A DNA stretch of 64,000 nucleotides from Clostridia bacterium (GTDB lineage Bacteria > Bacillota > Clostridia > Christensenellales > QAND01): NCBI GenBank assembly GCA_017439715.1, contig JAFSIR010000003.1, forward strand, positions 1-64,000, in the 5' to 3' direction. The translations under genes were made by a program, and so were the position numbers. Of this stretch, positions 36,188 through 44,936 are shown piece by piece. Within the stretch, counting starts at the first letter, position 1; every line of letters begins with the position of its first letter. The notes under the pieces are model-generated. The model saw only the letters and a program-made list of their open reading frames with translations, was not told the origin of the DNA and searched no databases.

Positions 36188-37006
36188 ATGTCCATCCCCG
36201 CCCCAAGCACAGCCGCGCCCGCCCGCGTTGTGCAGTCCATCCCCGTTGCATGGATCCGCCCCAATCCTTATCAACCGCGCCGCAATTTTTCAGAACGCAG
36301 CATTGACGAGCTCGCCCTGTCCATTCGGCGGTATGGACTGATGCAACCCATCGTTGTGCGCCGGGTAAGCGCTGCACAATATGAACTCATTGCCGGAGAG
36401 CGCCGCCTGCGCGCTGCGCGCCGCGCCGGCCTTGTGCAAATAGACGCCCTTGTGCAGGCTGCCGGCGAAGAAGACAGTGCTGTAATGGCGCTGATCGAAA
36501 ACGTGCAGCGGGAAAACCTGCATTTTTTTGATGAGGCGGAAGCCTTTAAGAAACTGCTGCAAAGCCATGGGCTCACGCAGGAGGAGCTGGCACGCCGCGT
36601 TGGCAAAAACCAAAGCACGATCGCCAACAAGCTGCGCATCCTTAAGCTCCCGCCAGCGGTGCGTGATGCGATCTACACCGGGGGGCTGACCGAGCGACAC
36701 GCGCGAACCCTGCTGCGCATTCCGGACAAGATCACCCAGCTGGAGCTGGTGCGCACCATTCGGCAGGAGAGCCTGTCCGTAAAAGCAACGGAAGCGCTGG
36801 TGGAGCGCATTTTAAACCGTCAGTTTGCCGAGCAGGAAACACCGCGCAAGAGACGGATCACCGGTGTAGTCAGGGACGGGCGCCTGCTGCTCAACGGCAT
36901 AAAAAAACTGGTTGGCCAAGCTGTTTCCACCGGCCTATCCGCCCAATCAAACATATCAGACAAGGGAGACCGGTTGGAGATCACCATTGTGATCCCCAAG
37001 CACTAA
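36188..37006 (+). CDS. noc: nucleoid occlusion protein Noc (ParB family)
   Basis: The 272-residue ParB-like protein has a CTP-binding N-domain with NPYQPRRNF and GERRLRAA (about 71-78). ALIENVQRENL and a helix-turn-helix (LTQEELARRVGKNQSTIANKLR) follow, then a C-terminal dimer domain. Position after rsmG and before parA-parB is the usual Noc position; Noc binds scattered DNA sites and blocks Z-ring assembly over the nucleoid. The N-terminus MSIPAPSTAAPARVV is Pro/Ala-rich and does not look like the amphipathic membrane helix of Bacillus Noc. The ATG at 36188 has AAGGAG upstream, better than the frame's earlier ATG at 36110. It could instead be a second ParB. Confidence 0.82.
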   Translation: MSIPAPSTAAPARVVQSIPVAWIRPNPYQPRRNFSERSIDELALSIRRYGLMQPIVVRRVSAAQYELIAGERRLRAARRAGLVQIDALVQAAGEEDSAVMALIENVQRENLHFFDEAEAFKKLLQSHGLTQEELARRVGKNQSTIANKLRILKLPPAVRDAIYTGGLTERHARTLLRIPDKITQLELVRTIRQESLSVKATEALVERILNRQFAEQETPRKRRITGVVRDGRLLLNGIKKLVGQAVSTGLSAQSNISDKGDRLEITIVIPKH

Positions 37007-37011
37007 CGCAT

Positions 37012-37027
37012 TGTTTCACGTGAAACA
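37012..37027. promoter_or_regulatory. parS: parS centromere site 1
   Basis: TGTTTCACGTGAAACA is a perfect 16-bp palindrome identical to the bacterial parS consensus bound by ParB/Spo0J. It lies six bases after the noc stop codon. Confidence 0.96.
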
Positions 37028-37050
37028 TTGCCATTCCTGACCCCCTCAAA

Positions 37051-37066
37051 TGTTTCACGTGAAACA
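37051..37066. promoter_or_regulatory. parS: parS centromere site 2
   Basis: This is a second perfect copy of the same 16-bp palindrome, 39 bases start-to-start from the first and 28 bases before the -35 box of the parA promoter. Confidence 0.96.
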
Positions 37067-37094
37067 TTGGCCGGCATCCGTGGCTCTAATTGCA

Positions 37095-37123
37095 TTGCAA
37101 AATAGCCGTGCGGACTCTATAAT
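37095..37123 (+). promoter_or_regulatory. sigma-A promoter of parA-parB
   Basis: TTGCAA (37095-37100), a 17-base spacer and TATAAT (37118-37123), about 30 bases before the parA start. Its closeness to parS allows control by ParB spreading. Confidence 0.75.
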
Positions 37124-37152
37124 AAGGGTTACAAAGAGAAACGGGGGTCAGT

Positions 37153-37932
37153 TTGTTGGGAAAAATCATTTCCATTGCCAACCAGAAGGGCGGCGTGGGT
37201 AAAACCACCACCAGCATAAACCTGAGCGCCTGCCTTGCAGAACAGGGCAAACGCGTGCTGCTGGTAGATATAGATCCGCAGGGAAACTCCACCAGTGGTC
37301 TCGGCCTTGAAAAAGAGGGAGACATGCTGTCTGTTTATGAAGTGATGATCAACAGTGAGCCGGTTGAAAATGCCATCATACCCACAAAGGTGCAGGGGCT
37401 GGATATTCTGCCGAGCAAAATCGCCCTTGTGGGCGCTGAAATCGAAATGACCAGCATGATCGCGCGCGAACACATCCTGCGCGGTATTCTGCAACCGCTG
37501 CGCGAAACCTATGATTATGTGATCATCGATTGTCCGCCGTCGCTGGGCCTGCTCACGCTGAACGCTTTAACCGCGTCTGACAATGTGCTGGTTCCCATCC
37601 AGTGCGAATATTTTGCGCTGGAAGGCCTCAGCCAGCTGATCCACACGGTGGATATCGTAAGCAAGCGGCTCAATCCGTCCCTTGCGATGGAAGGCGTTGT
37701 GCTTACCATGTATGACCCGCGCACCAATCTTTCGCAGCAGGTTGTGGCGGAAGTGAAGCGTTTTTTCAACAAGCATGTGTATGACACGCTTATTCCGCGC
37801 AATGTGCGCCTGGGCGAAGCGCCAAGCTTTGGCCTGCCCATCACCATGTATGATCCGCAGTGTGCCGGGGCGATCGCATACACGCAGCTGGCAAAAGAAG
37901 TGATCGCCGCAGATGAGGAGGGCTTGCAATGA
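37153..37932 (+). CDS. parA: chromosome partitioning ATPase ParA/Soj
   Basis: The 259-residue deviant-Walker ATPase drives origin segregation with ParB and, in Bacillus, regulates DnaA and sporulation. The motif KGGVGKTT is at residues 12-19, followed by DIDPQGN and DCPPSLGLLTLNAL. Length fits the Soj family. The start is TTG at 37153 or the next codon, TTG at 37156; a GGGGGT site precedes both. The stop overlaps the parB start (ATGA). Confidence 0.95.
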   Translation: MLGKIISIANQKGGVGKTTTSINLSACLAEQGKRVLLVDIDPQGNSTSGLGLEKEGDMLSVYEVMINSEPVENAIIPTKVQGLDILPSKIALVGAEIEMTSMIAREHILRGILQPLRETYDYVIIDCPPSLGLLTLNALTASDNVLVPIQCEYFALEGLSQLIHTVDIVSKRLNPSLAMEGVVLTMYDPRTNLSQQVVAEVKRFFNKHVYDTLIPRNVRLGEAPSFGLPITMYDPQCAGAIAYTQLAKEVIAADEEGLQ

Positions 37933-38825
37933 GCGCACAGAAACGGCTTGGCAAAGGGCTGGGCGCCCTGCTGGGTGATACAGGCACTGAAAGCGATCTT
38001 GTTGCCCGTGTAACGACCGGGCTGAACGCCGGAGAAGAGCGGGTGCAGTCAATCCCGATCAACCAGATCGACCCGAACCCGGATCAGCCGCGCCGCATTT
38101 TTGAAGAAGAGGCCCTGCAGGAGCTGGCCGCCAGCATCAAAGAACACGGCGTGCTGCAGCCCATCCTTGTGATCCGCGCGCAGGGCGGCCGATATACGCT
38201 TGTTGCCGGTGAGCGGCGCTGGCGCGCCTCGCGCATGGCAGGCCTCAAGCAGATCCCCGCGATCTGCCGGGATATGAGCGAACAGCAGCGGATGGAAGCT
38301 GCACTGATCGAAAACCTGCAGCGGTCTGACCTGAACCCCATTGAAGAAGCGCGAGCGATCAGCCTGCTCATGCAGCAGCATGGGTTTACGCAGGAAACGG
38401 TGGCCGTTCGGGTGGGCAAATCGCGCCCCGCCGTTGCCAATATGCTTCGCCTGCTGGCCCTGCCCGAAGAAGTGCAAAACGCAGTGCAGCAGGGCCTTCT
38501 GTCCGGCGGACACGCCCGCGCCATCCTGATGGCACCGGCAAACAAACAGCTGGCACTGGCAGAAGAAGTGATCGATAAAGGCCTGAGCGTGCGGCAAACG
38601 GAAAAACTGGCGCAGCAGCTGAAAAATGCGCCCGCTGCCCCTGCACCGGCGCCAACGCCTGCCGTTGATGCCGATCTTAAGGCCGCCGAACGCGCCCTGC
38701 AGCGGGCGCTCGGCACCAAAGTGCTGCTCAGGGGCACAAGCCAGCGCGGCAAGCTGACGATCGAATATTTCAGCCGGGAAGAGCTGGAGCGGTTGTATGA
38801 GCTGTTGGGCGGGCAGATGGACTGA
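37929..38825 (+). CDS. parB: chromosome partitioning protein ParB/Spo0J
   Basis: The 298-residue parS-binding CTPase clamp has an N-terminal KRLGKGLGALL that stimulates ParA. IDPNPDQPRR and GERRWRAS (about 94-101) follow in the CTP pocket, then IENLQRSDLNPIEEA. The helix-turn-helix (FTQETVAVRVGKSRPAVANMLRLL) and an Ala/Pro linker lead to the dimer domain. Two perfect parS sites lie 0.9 kb upstream. It ends at a strong bidirectional terminator that closes the origin-proximal block. Confidence 0.96.
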   Translation: MSAQKRLGKGLGALLGDTGTESDLVARVTTGLNAGEERVQSIPINQIDPNPDQPRRIFEEEALQELAASIKEHGVLQPILVIRAQGGRYTLVAGERRWRASRMAGLKQIPAICRDMSEQQRMEAALIENLQRSDLNPIEEARAISLLMQQHGFTQETVAVRVGKSRPAVANMLRLLALPEEVQNAVQQGLLSGGHARAILMAPANKQLALAEEVIDKGLSVRQTEKLAQQLKNAPAAPAPAPTPAVDADLKAAERALQRALGTKVLLRGTSQRGKLTIEYFSREELERLYELLGGQMD

Positions 38826-38831
38826 GAAAAA

Positions 38832-38870
38832 CAAAAAAGCGATGGGAAAACCCCATCGCTTTTTATTTTT
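38832..38870. terminator. bidirectional terminator after parB and cvpA
   Basis: AGCGATGGG (38838-38846) and CCCATCGCT (38852-38860) form a perfect stem, with A run on the left and T run on the right. Confidence 0.88.
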
Positions 38871-38876
38871 TGTGTA

Positions 38877-39590
38877 TTACCAGATCACGCCACGCATCAA
38901 GATCAACAAAAAGTTTGAAGAATAAAAGAAATTCATCACCGGAGATGCTTTGATATACGCGGTGATCGCTGGCATGCCGAGGATCGTAAGCCCAACGGGG
39001 ATCAGCATGGCCCAGGCAAAGCCATCAAAAATGCCGCGCAAAAAACCTGTCAGCGCGCCAACGGAAGAATCATAATGCCGCAGCACGGGAAAAGAATGCT
39101 GCGCATCGGAAAGATTCACAAACAAATGCCACACCATGCGGCAGATAAAGAACATCAGCAGGAAGGAAATGATGTTCAGTGCCGCGTAACCAACCGTGTA
39201 ATCAAAATATTCGCCCACGGTTTGCACGCCTTTGTCGCTGAGCAGCTGGCCAACCAGGTTGCGCTTAACAAGATTGGTAAACGGCGAAACCAGCTCGCTC
39301 GTGTCCACAATGGAGTTCAGGGTAGCCGAGTTCATCCCCGCGACCGGCTGATAGACATACTGCACAAACGCCGCGCTGATCTTGTTCGATCCTTCCGTCA
39401 AGCTGATCACCGTTTTCAAAAACCCGGTGCGCCCGAGGATCATGGAAAGGAACGGATGCAGCAAGTAAGCGGCAACCCAGGAAATGAAGAAACCGATCGA
39501 TTTAAAAAGCGTGGTACAAAAGCCGCGGTATGCGCCAAACACGGCATACACCGCCAAAAACATAAGCACCACCCAATCCGCCAAGCTCAT
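38877..39590 (-). CDS. CvpA-like integral membrane protein
   Basis: The 237-residue protein starts MSLADWVVLMFLAVYAVFGAYRGF, the typical opening of CvpA/YshB-like proteins, and has about four hydrophobic helices. A polar stretch of about 70 residues separates helices two and three. CvpA homologues are linked to colicin V export and to envelope stress, but the molecular function is unclear. It is the second gene of a two-gene operon below the DUF5711 protein (13-base gap), so the two may work in one envelope process. Confidence 0.7.
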   Translation of the reverse strand: MSLADWVVLMFLAVYAVFGAYRGFCTTLFKSIGFFISWVAAYLLHPFLSMILGRTGFLKTVISLTEGSNKISAAFVQYVYQPVAGMNSATLNSIVDTSELVSPFTNLVKRNLVGQLLSDKGVQTVGEYFDYTVGYAALNIISFLLMFFICRMVWHLFVNLSDAQHSFPVLRHYDSSVGALTGFLRGIFDGFAWAMLIPVGLTILGMPAITAYIKASPVMNFFYSSNFLLILMRGVIW

Positions 39591-39603
39591 CCTTTTCCTC
39601 CTC

Positions 39604-40719
39604 TTACGGCAACGTTACCAGATACACAGCCTCATTGGTGGCACAGAGCATCTCCTCCCCGCCGGGCAGCAAAGAAAACGTGTGCACGGCAAACGGCAGA
39701 TCACGCGTGGCAATATATTTTCCCTTAAGGTCATACACGTGCACCTGCGTTTCTGTAAACGCATATAACCGCCGGCCGGTAACGGCAACATCGATCACGC
39801 CCGTTTTCATCTGCAGATACACATCCGCCTCGCCGGGCACAACAATGCGCGCCGTTGGAATGGTTTTGCCGCCGCTATCTCCGCCCGGCACAAACACAAA
39901 CACGGTTTTTCCCGCGCGTTCATCAATATACTCACCCCGGTATTCCCAACCGTAGATCAGCTTTTGCTCCTGAACGGCGCCGATATAATCCATCTTGATC
40001 AGCTGGTTGGTGCCCACGGCATACAGCGACGTGTTCAGGAAAGACGCGTGCTGCAGCAGCTGGTTTTCAACAGACAGGTTGCCTGTGTTGGAAAGCGCGC
40101 CGTTATACGTCATCAGGCGGGAAAGGGGCAGCCCCGTCCCGTTGTCCACCGTGTAGATATACAGCGAGTCTCCATTATAAAAACCGAAATCGATGATAAA
40201 CTTGTCTTCAAATGCATACCGCGCCGCTTCCGCACCCGTTTTATCCAGCACGATCACGCGGTTCACATTTTCATAGTCATAGCTGAGCACCGCCGTCAGC
40301 GTTTCGCCGCAGCGCGCCTGCGTTACTTTGCCATAAAACTGCGTGTTTGACAGTGCCTGTCCCGTTGCGGAATACACCGCCACATTGGCCTGGTCAAACG
40401 CGGCCACCAGCGTTTGGGAAGCCGCCACGCTCATGCCCTGCGCAGGCAGCGTGGCCGACCATTTTTCAACATCGGAATAGGTAACACAGCTAAGCGTGTC
40501 ACCCTCTATATAATATAAGGTGCTGTCCGTAACCGCATATTTGGCGGACGGTGTGAAGCGAAGCTCTTTGGCTGCCATCTGGCCGGATTGGCGGAAAAAC
40601 AGGAAATAAACGCCCGTGACCACAGCGGCCAGCGCCAGTACAATGGCCAGCAGTGTCCAAAGCTGCCGATAAGAACGGCCCCGTTTATTCTGCACCCGTT
40701 TTCTTGGCGGCGGAAACAT
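39604..40719 (-). CDS. DUF5711-type membrane-anchored beta-propeller-like protein
   Basis: The 371-residue protein has a basic cytoplasmic N-terminus (KRVQNKRGRSYRQ), one membrane helix at about 20-42, and a large extracytoplasmic part made of repeated short beta blades (LYYIEGDTLSCVTY, VAVYSATGQALS, LYAVGTNQLIKMD, LYAFTETQVHVYDLKGKY). The pattern fits DUF5711, a clostridial family with a propeller-like fold and no known function. The ATG has GAGGG ahead. A good promoter lies at 40753-40781. It precedes the CvpA-like gene in one transcript. Confidence 0.72.
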   Translation of the reverse strand: MFPPPRKRVQNKRGRSYRQLWTLLAIVLALAAVVTGVYFLFFRQSGQMAAKELRFTPSAKYAVTDSTLYYIEGDTLSCVTYSDVEKWSATLPAQGMSVAASQTLVAAFDQANVAVYSATGQALSNTQFYGKVTQARCGETLTAVLSYDYENVNRVIVLDKTGAEAARYAFEDKFIIDFGFYNGDSLYIYTVDNGTGLPLSRLMTYNGALSNTGNLSVENQLLQHASFLNTSLYAVGTNQLIKMDYIGAVQEQKLIYGWEYRGEYIDERAGKTVFVFVPGGDSGGKTIPTARIVVPGEADVYLQMKTGVIDVAVTGRRLYAFTETQVHVYDLKGKYIATRDLPFAVHTFSLLPGGEEMLCATNEAVYLVTLP

Positions 40720-40752
40720 GCCCCATCCCTCTTTTCCGATAAAGTATATATC

Positions 40753-40781
40753 ATTGTATCACAACCATCCGTGCAGCACAA
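40753..40781 (-). promoter_or_regulatory. sigma-A promoter of the DUF5711-cvpA operon
   Basis: On the minus strand TTGTGC (40776-40781), 17 bases and TACAAT (40753-40758) preceded by TGA. Confidence 0.65.
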
Positions 40782-40865
40782 ATAAAGCACAAAAAAGCAA
40801 AATTGTGCGCGCTAACCGGCCGCTTCATGATAGAATAAAAAAAAACCTGTTGGGAGATACTCTAA

Positions 40866-41747
40866 ATGCTCTGGGTGCTTATTAACCCGTTCGCAGGACG
40901 CGGGCGCGGCAAAAACATTGGTGAAAATATATGCAGCGAACTTAAAGCGCGCGGCATTGCCTTTGAGTGTGTGAGCACGGAATTTGCCGGGCACACCACC
41001 GTTTTGGCTCAGCGCGCCGTGGAAAGCGGGTGCAAGCTACTGATCACCGTTGGAGGTGACGGCACGGCCGGGGAGGTTGCCGGCGTGTTGAAAAACACCG
41101 ATACCGCTATGGGCCTGATTCCCGCCGGCACAGGCAATGACTACGGCCGCCTGCTCGGGATCCCCACCAATTGGCGGGACGCTCTTGCCATCGCCCTTGG
41201 AAACGGGCGCCGCCGGGTGGACCTGATGGATGTGAACGGCCGCACCTGCCTGAACATCTGTTCTATTGGGCTTGATTCCAGCGCCGGCTACTATGCCGAT
41301 AAATTCAAGCGCGTGCTGCGCGGCATGGCCGCGTATGCCGCAGGGTTGGTGATCGCCTTTGTTAAATACAAACCGCTGGAGTTTACCATGCGCATCGATG
41401 ACGGGCCGGAAGAAAAAGTTTCCGCTACCATTGCCGTGGCTGCCAACGGCCAGTATTACGGCGGCGGTTTTCGCGCCGTGCCGTTTGCCGACCCGAGCGA
41501 CGGCGTACTTGACCTGATGCTTGTGGACAAACTGACAAGACTGAAAATCATCCCCCTGCTGATCAAATACGCCAAAGGGCGGCATACGAACCTGCCCATC
41601 TGCCATTTCAGAGCCTGTCATAAAATTTCGATAAGCAGCAAGAGCGGCCTGTTCCCCGTGAACTGGGATGGGGAGACCGACCGCGGCAGCGAGTTTGAAA
41701 TCGAGCTGCTGCCCGCCGCTATGTCCATTGCCGTGCCGGAAGCATGA
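40866..41747 (+). CDS. diacylglycerol/lipid kinase, YegS/DagK family
   Basis: The 293-residue soluble kinase phosphorylates diacylglycerol or a related lipid, recycling it to phosphatidate. It has NPFAGRGRGKN at the N-terminus, VGGDGTAGEV (nucleotide loop GGDGT at 64-68) and PAGTGNDYGR. The C-terminal beta-sandwich includes ANGQYYGGGFRAVP. Length is typical of DgkB. GGGAGA lies ahead of the ATG. Its stop overlaps the start of the CCA enzyme gene. Confidence 0.93.
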   Translation: MLWVLINPFAGRGRGKNIGENICSELKARGIAFECVSTEFAGHTTVLAQRAVESGCKLLITVGGDGTAGEVAGVLKNTDTAMGLIPAGTGNDYGRLLGIPTNWRDALAIALGNGRRRVDLMDVNGRTCLNICSIGLDSSAGYYADKFKRVLRGMAAYAAGLVIAFVKYKPLEFTMRIDDGPEEKVSATIAVAANGQYYGGGFRAVPFADPSDGVLDLMLVDKLTRLKIIPLLIKYAKGRHTNLPICHFRACHKISISSKSGLFPVNWDGETDRGSEFEIELLPAAMSIAVPEA

Positions 41748-43144
41748 AACAGATCAAAACACCCGCATTTTTAAAACCTCTGGCCGCCGCCTTTGCCCAG
41801 GCCGGCCACCATGTGTATCTGGTGGGCGGCGTTGTGCGCAACGCGCTGATGGGCCTTGCCGTCTCCGATTTTGACATTGCCGGTGATGCCGGGGCGGAGG
41901 AAGCGGTGCGCCTGGCGCGCAGCGCCGGCTATACTGCCTCCATTCGCACCACCGCGCTTGGCACGGTGGACATCATCTGTGCTGATGGGCGCGCGGAATA
42001 CACCCCGTTTCGCACGGAAGTGTATGCCCCCGGCGGCGTGCATCGCCCCGTTTCCGTTTCCTTTGATGCCGATATGGCGGCTGATGCAGCCCGAAGAGAT
42101 TTTACCTGCAACGCCCTATATGCCGATGTTCTTACAGGCGCCGTTATCGATCCACTGGGCGGGCTGGCCGATCTACAGGCCGGCATGCTGCGCGCCTGCG
42201 GGCAAACGGGCGCACAAACTTTGAAAGACGATGGCGTGCGCATCCTGCGCATGGCGCGCTTTGCCGGTGAGCTTGGCTTTTTGCCAAACGAAGATTTAAT
42301 GGCCGCCGCGCGGGAAAACGCGCGCAACATGCTCGCCCTTACGCCCACCCGCCTGTACGGCGAATGGAAAAAGATCTGCCAGGCACAGGAAAAATATCCT
42401 TCCCTGCGCCCGGAACTTGACAAGCCCCTGCACGCCTTGATGATACTTCATCAATGCGGCGCACTAAAGGAAATGATGCCGCCGCTGTATGACGGCATTG
42501 GTGTGGTGCAGAAAAAGGAATATCATGCCCATGATGTGTTCACCCATAATTTGATGACGTTTGCGGCCATGCCGGGCGATGTTGTGCTGAAAACGGCGGG
42601 CCTGTGCCATGATTGGGGCAAGCCGCAGTGCGCAAAAGAAAACGGCGGCCGCATGCTGGGGCACGAAAAGGTAAGCGTTGTGCTTGCCGGCCCGGTTTTG
42701 AACGCGCTCGGGTTTTCGCATTCAGAGCAGCAGGCAGTGCTTACCCTGATCGCAAGGCACATGTATGACCTGCGCGGCGAAGCGCGGGAAAAAACGCTGC
42801 GCGTTCGGTTTGCCGTGTGGGGGTTTGCTTTTATGGAGCAGCTCATCCAGATGCGGCGGGCAGACCTGATCGGTTCCGGCCGCGGGCTGACCGGAGACAA
42901 CGGACTGCAGCGGTGGATTGACCTTTTGGCCGCCATGCGATCGGAAGGTGCGATTGACGACCCGGCCGATCTTGCCATCTCCGGCCGCGAGATCATGGCG
43001 CTTTGCCAGATCGGCCCGTCCGCCCGGGTGGGCGAAATAAAGCAGGCGCTGTTTGAGCGCTGCGCGGTCGATCCCTCGTTGAACACGGCGGCGCGGCTGA
43101 GCGCCCTGGCGCCAAAAATACACCGGGAACTGGGCCCTTGCTGA
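41744..43144 (+). CDS. cca: CCA-adding tRNA nucleotidyltransferase with HD domain
   Basis: The 466-residue enzyme builds or repairs the 3' CCA of tRNAs. The N-terminal polymerase domain has LVGGVVRNALMG and the metal motif DFDIA (42-46). RRDFTCNALYAD and the ERhxxExxx-like helices follow. A metal-dependent HD domain (CHDWGKP near 288, then LIARHMYDLRG) may give phosphatase or nuclease activity, as in class II enzymes of this length. The start overlaps the lipid kinase stop (ATGA). Confidence 0.93.
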   Translation: MKQIKTPAFLKPLAAAFAQAGHHVYLVGGVVRNALMGLAVSDFDIAGDAGAEEAVRLARSAGYTASIRTTALGTVDIICADGRAEYTPFRTEVYAPGGVHRPVSVSFDADMAADAARRDFTCNALYADVLTGAVIDPLGGLADLQAGMLRACGQTGAQTLKDDGVRILRMARFAGELGFLPNEDLMAAARENARNMLALTPTRLYGEWKKICQAQEKYPSLRPELDKPLHALMILHQCGALKEMMPPLYDGIGVVQKKEYHAHDVFTHNLMTFAAMPGDVVLKTAGLCHDWGKPQCAKENGGRMLGHEKVSVVLAGPVLNALGFSHSEQQAVLTLIARHMYDLRGEAREKTLRVRFAVWGFAFMEQLIQMRRADLIGSGRGLTGDNGLQRWIDLLAAMRSEGAIDDPADLAISGREIMALCQIGPSARVGEIKQALFERCAVDPSLNTAARLSALAPKIHRELGPC

Positions 43145-43154
43145 GCGAAGCTGT

Positions 43155-43183
43155 TTGCAATGCGCTTGAATATAGCGTATAAT
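43155..43183 (+). promoter_or_regulatory. sigma-A promoter of the alpha/beta hydrolase gene
   Basis: TTGCAA (43155-43160), 17 bases, TATAAT (43178-43183), about 65 bases before the start. Confidence 0.75.
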
Positions 43184-43247
43184 AGAGAAAAATGCGGTGT
43201 TTTTTGCGTGCGCAAAAACAAAAGGACACGGAGAGAGGAAGCGAGTT

Positions 43248-44111
43248 ATGTCGCAGACACCCAACCGAAAAAAATTTAATTACAGTGAACATACGGGAGA
43301 ATATGTGGAGATCCAGGGGCTGCGTGTGCATGTAACGGCCGGCGGCAGCGGAGATCCGCTTCTGCTCATCCACGGCATCGGTCAGTCTTCTTACACATGG
43401 CGGCGCAACTTTGACCTGCTGTGTGAGCATTTTTTCGTAGTCGCTGTGGATATGATCGGTTACGGTTATTCCGACCGGCCGAGCCTTACCTATACCATTG
43501 AAGAAAACTCTGAGTTTTTATTGGCGCTTTTGAATGTGCTGCGCATCCGCAAAACGCACATCGTTGCCATGGGCAGCGGCGCTTGCTACGCGCTGGATTT
43601 GATGATCCATTATCCCGATCGGGTGGACCGCGCAGTATGCATCGCACCCGGCGGCATCACTGAGCAAATGCCTTTGACCCTGCGCACCATGGCCTCGGGT
43701 GTTGGCCGCGCCATGAACGTGCTGTTTAGCGAGCGCACGGTGCGCCGCCTGCTGCACAGCTGCATGTTTGACCAAACATGTTTAACATCCAAAGACATTG
43801 CCGAAGTGTACAAAACGCTGGATTCCCGCGAAGCCAAGGAAGTGCTGATCCGCAGCGTGCAGAGCTTTGATGAAAGCGAAGTGGTGTCCCGTCTGCGGAT
43901 GATGCCGCACGAGGTTCTGTATCTGTGGGGGCTGGAAGATCGGTGGCGCCCGGTAACGGAATGCAGCGAGGTGTATCTGGCCGCCACGCAGAACGGCACG
44001 CTGTGCACCATGCGAAACTGCGGGCATATGCCGCACGAAGAAAAACCTGAGCGGTTCTGCAGCATCGTGCATGATTTTCTGCTCACCGGATCCGTTTCAT
44101 CCGAATCGTGA
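43248..44111 (+). CDS. alpha/beta-fold hydrolase
   Basis: The 287-residue protein has the alpha/beta hydrolase order: oxyanion loop HGIG (42-45), nucleophile elbow with Ser110 (AMGSGA), acidic residue in WGLEDRW and His in GHMPHEEKPE. This layout fits epoxide hydrolase or C-C hydrolase-like esterases with a helical lid; the substrate is unknown. No signal peptide is seen. The ATG at 43248 (MSQTPNRKK) is chosen over an upstream in-frame ATG at 43197 because GAGAGAGGAAG precedes it. It has its own promoter and terminator. Confidence 0.85.
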   Translation: MSQTPNRKKFNYSEHTGEYVEIQGLRVHVTAGGSGDPLLLIHGIGQSSYTWRRNFDLLCEHFFVVAVDMIGYGYSDRPSLTYTIEENSEFLLALLNVLRIRKTHIVAMGSGACYALDLMIHYPDRVDRAVCIAPGGITEQMPLTLRTMASGVGRAMNVLFSERTVRRLLHSCMFDQTCLTSKDIAEVYKTLDSREAKEVLIRSVQSFDESEVVSRLRMMPHEVLYLWGLEDRWRPVTECSEVYLAATQNGTLCTMRNCGHMPHEEKPERFCSIVHDFLLTGSVSSES

Positions 44112-44139
44112 CCGCACTTTATCAAAAAAGCATTGGCCG

Positions 44140-44168
44140 CCTCCGCTGAAAAGCGGAGGAACTTTTTT
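44140..44168 (+). terminator. intrinsic terminator after the hydrolase gene
   Basis: CCTCCGC (44140-44146) pairs with GCGGAGG (44153-44159), followed by AACTTTTTT. Confidence 0.75.
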
Positions 44169-44182
44169 AAAAGGAGACCCGC

Positions 44183-44368
44183 ATGAACAGCGATATCGCG
44201 CTTAACCAGATCGTGCAGCTGAAAAAGAAGCACCCCTGCGGCGGCGACCGGTGGAAGGTCGTTCGCATAGGGGCGGATATCAAGATCACCTGCCTTACCT
44301 GCGGGCGCACAGTGATGCTTGACCGGCAGGAATATTTAAGGCGCATCAAAAAGGTGGAACAGGCATGA
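44183..44368 (+). CDS. DUF951 family small protein
   Basis: The 61-residue protein has the DUF951 pattern: IALNQIVQLKKKHPCGGDRWKVVRIGADIKITCLTCGRTVML. The three Cys (KHPCGG, TCLTC) suggest a small zinc-binding beta fold. The family is widespread in Firmicutes, often near origin-linked or ribosomal genes, and its function is unknown. AAAGGAGA precedes the ATG. Its stop overlaps the lepB start by four bases, so the two are co-translated. Confidence 0.9.
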   Translation: MNSDIALNQIVQLKKKHPCGGDRWKVVRIGADIKITCLTCGRTVMLDRQEYLRRIKKVEQA

Positions 44369-44874
44369 AAAAAAGCAAACAAAAAGAATGGCTTTCAACG
44401 GTGCTGTTTTTTGTTTTTGCGCTGGCCATTGCGTTTGCCGTGCGCCTGTTTTTGGTGGAAACCATTCGCGTGCAGGGGCCAAGCATGGAACCCACGCTGT
44501 ACACGGACGAACTGGTGATGATCAACAAAACCGGGCGCATTGAGCGCAACGATATTGTTGTGTGCCACTTTGTGGGCAAAACGGAAAACAATTATATCAA
44601 GCGCGTGATCGGCCTGCCCGGGGAAACCATTTCCATCGAAGGCGGGCAGGTGTACATCAACGGCGCGCGCCTTACGGAAGACGTGCACGGGGCGGGCCTG
44701 CGGCCCATGGATATGGAGCCTGTGCTGATCCCGGAAGACCATGTGTTTGTGATGGGCGACAATCGCACCAATTCTTCAGACAGCTGCAATTACGGGCCGG
44801 TGCCTCTTTCCATGGTGCGCGGCAAAGCATTTGTGGTGATTTGGCCCATTGCAAGCTGGGGACTGATCAAATAA
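44365..44874 (+). CDS. lepB: signal peptidase I
   Basis: The 169-residue type I signal peptidase cleaves exported preproteins at the outer face of the membrane. One N-terminal membrane helix (about 12-30) leads to the catalytic Ser40 (QGPSMEPT) and Lys79 (YIKRVIGLPGE). The DHVFVMGDNRTNSSDS box near the end is also present. The Ser-Lys dyad and short length match Gram-positive SipS-type enzymes. It is coupled to the DUF951 gene upstream and precedes the rpsF promoter. Confidence 0.96.
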   Translation: MKKSKQKEWLSTVLFFVFALAIAFAVRLFLVETIRVQGPSMEPTLYTDELVMINKTGRIERNDIVVCHFVGKTENNYIKRVIGLPGETISIEGGQVYINGARLTEDVHGAGLRPMDMEPVLIPEDHVFVMGDNRTNSSDSCNYGPVPLSMVRGKAFVVIWPIASWGLIK

Positions 44875-44892
44875 AAAATGCGTTTTTTTCGC

Positions 44893-44921
44893 TTGATTCC
44901 GGCGGAAGAGCGTGTTATAAT
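44893..44921 (+). promoter_or_regulatory. sigma-A promoter of rpsF-ssb-rpsR
   Basis: TTGATT (44893-44898), 17 bases, TATAAT (44916-44921). Confidence 0.78.
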
Positions 44922-44936
44922 GATTCGCAATTCCTT

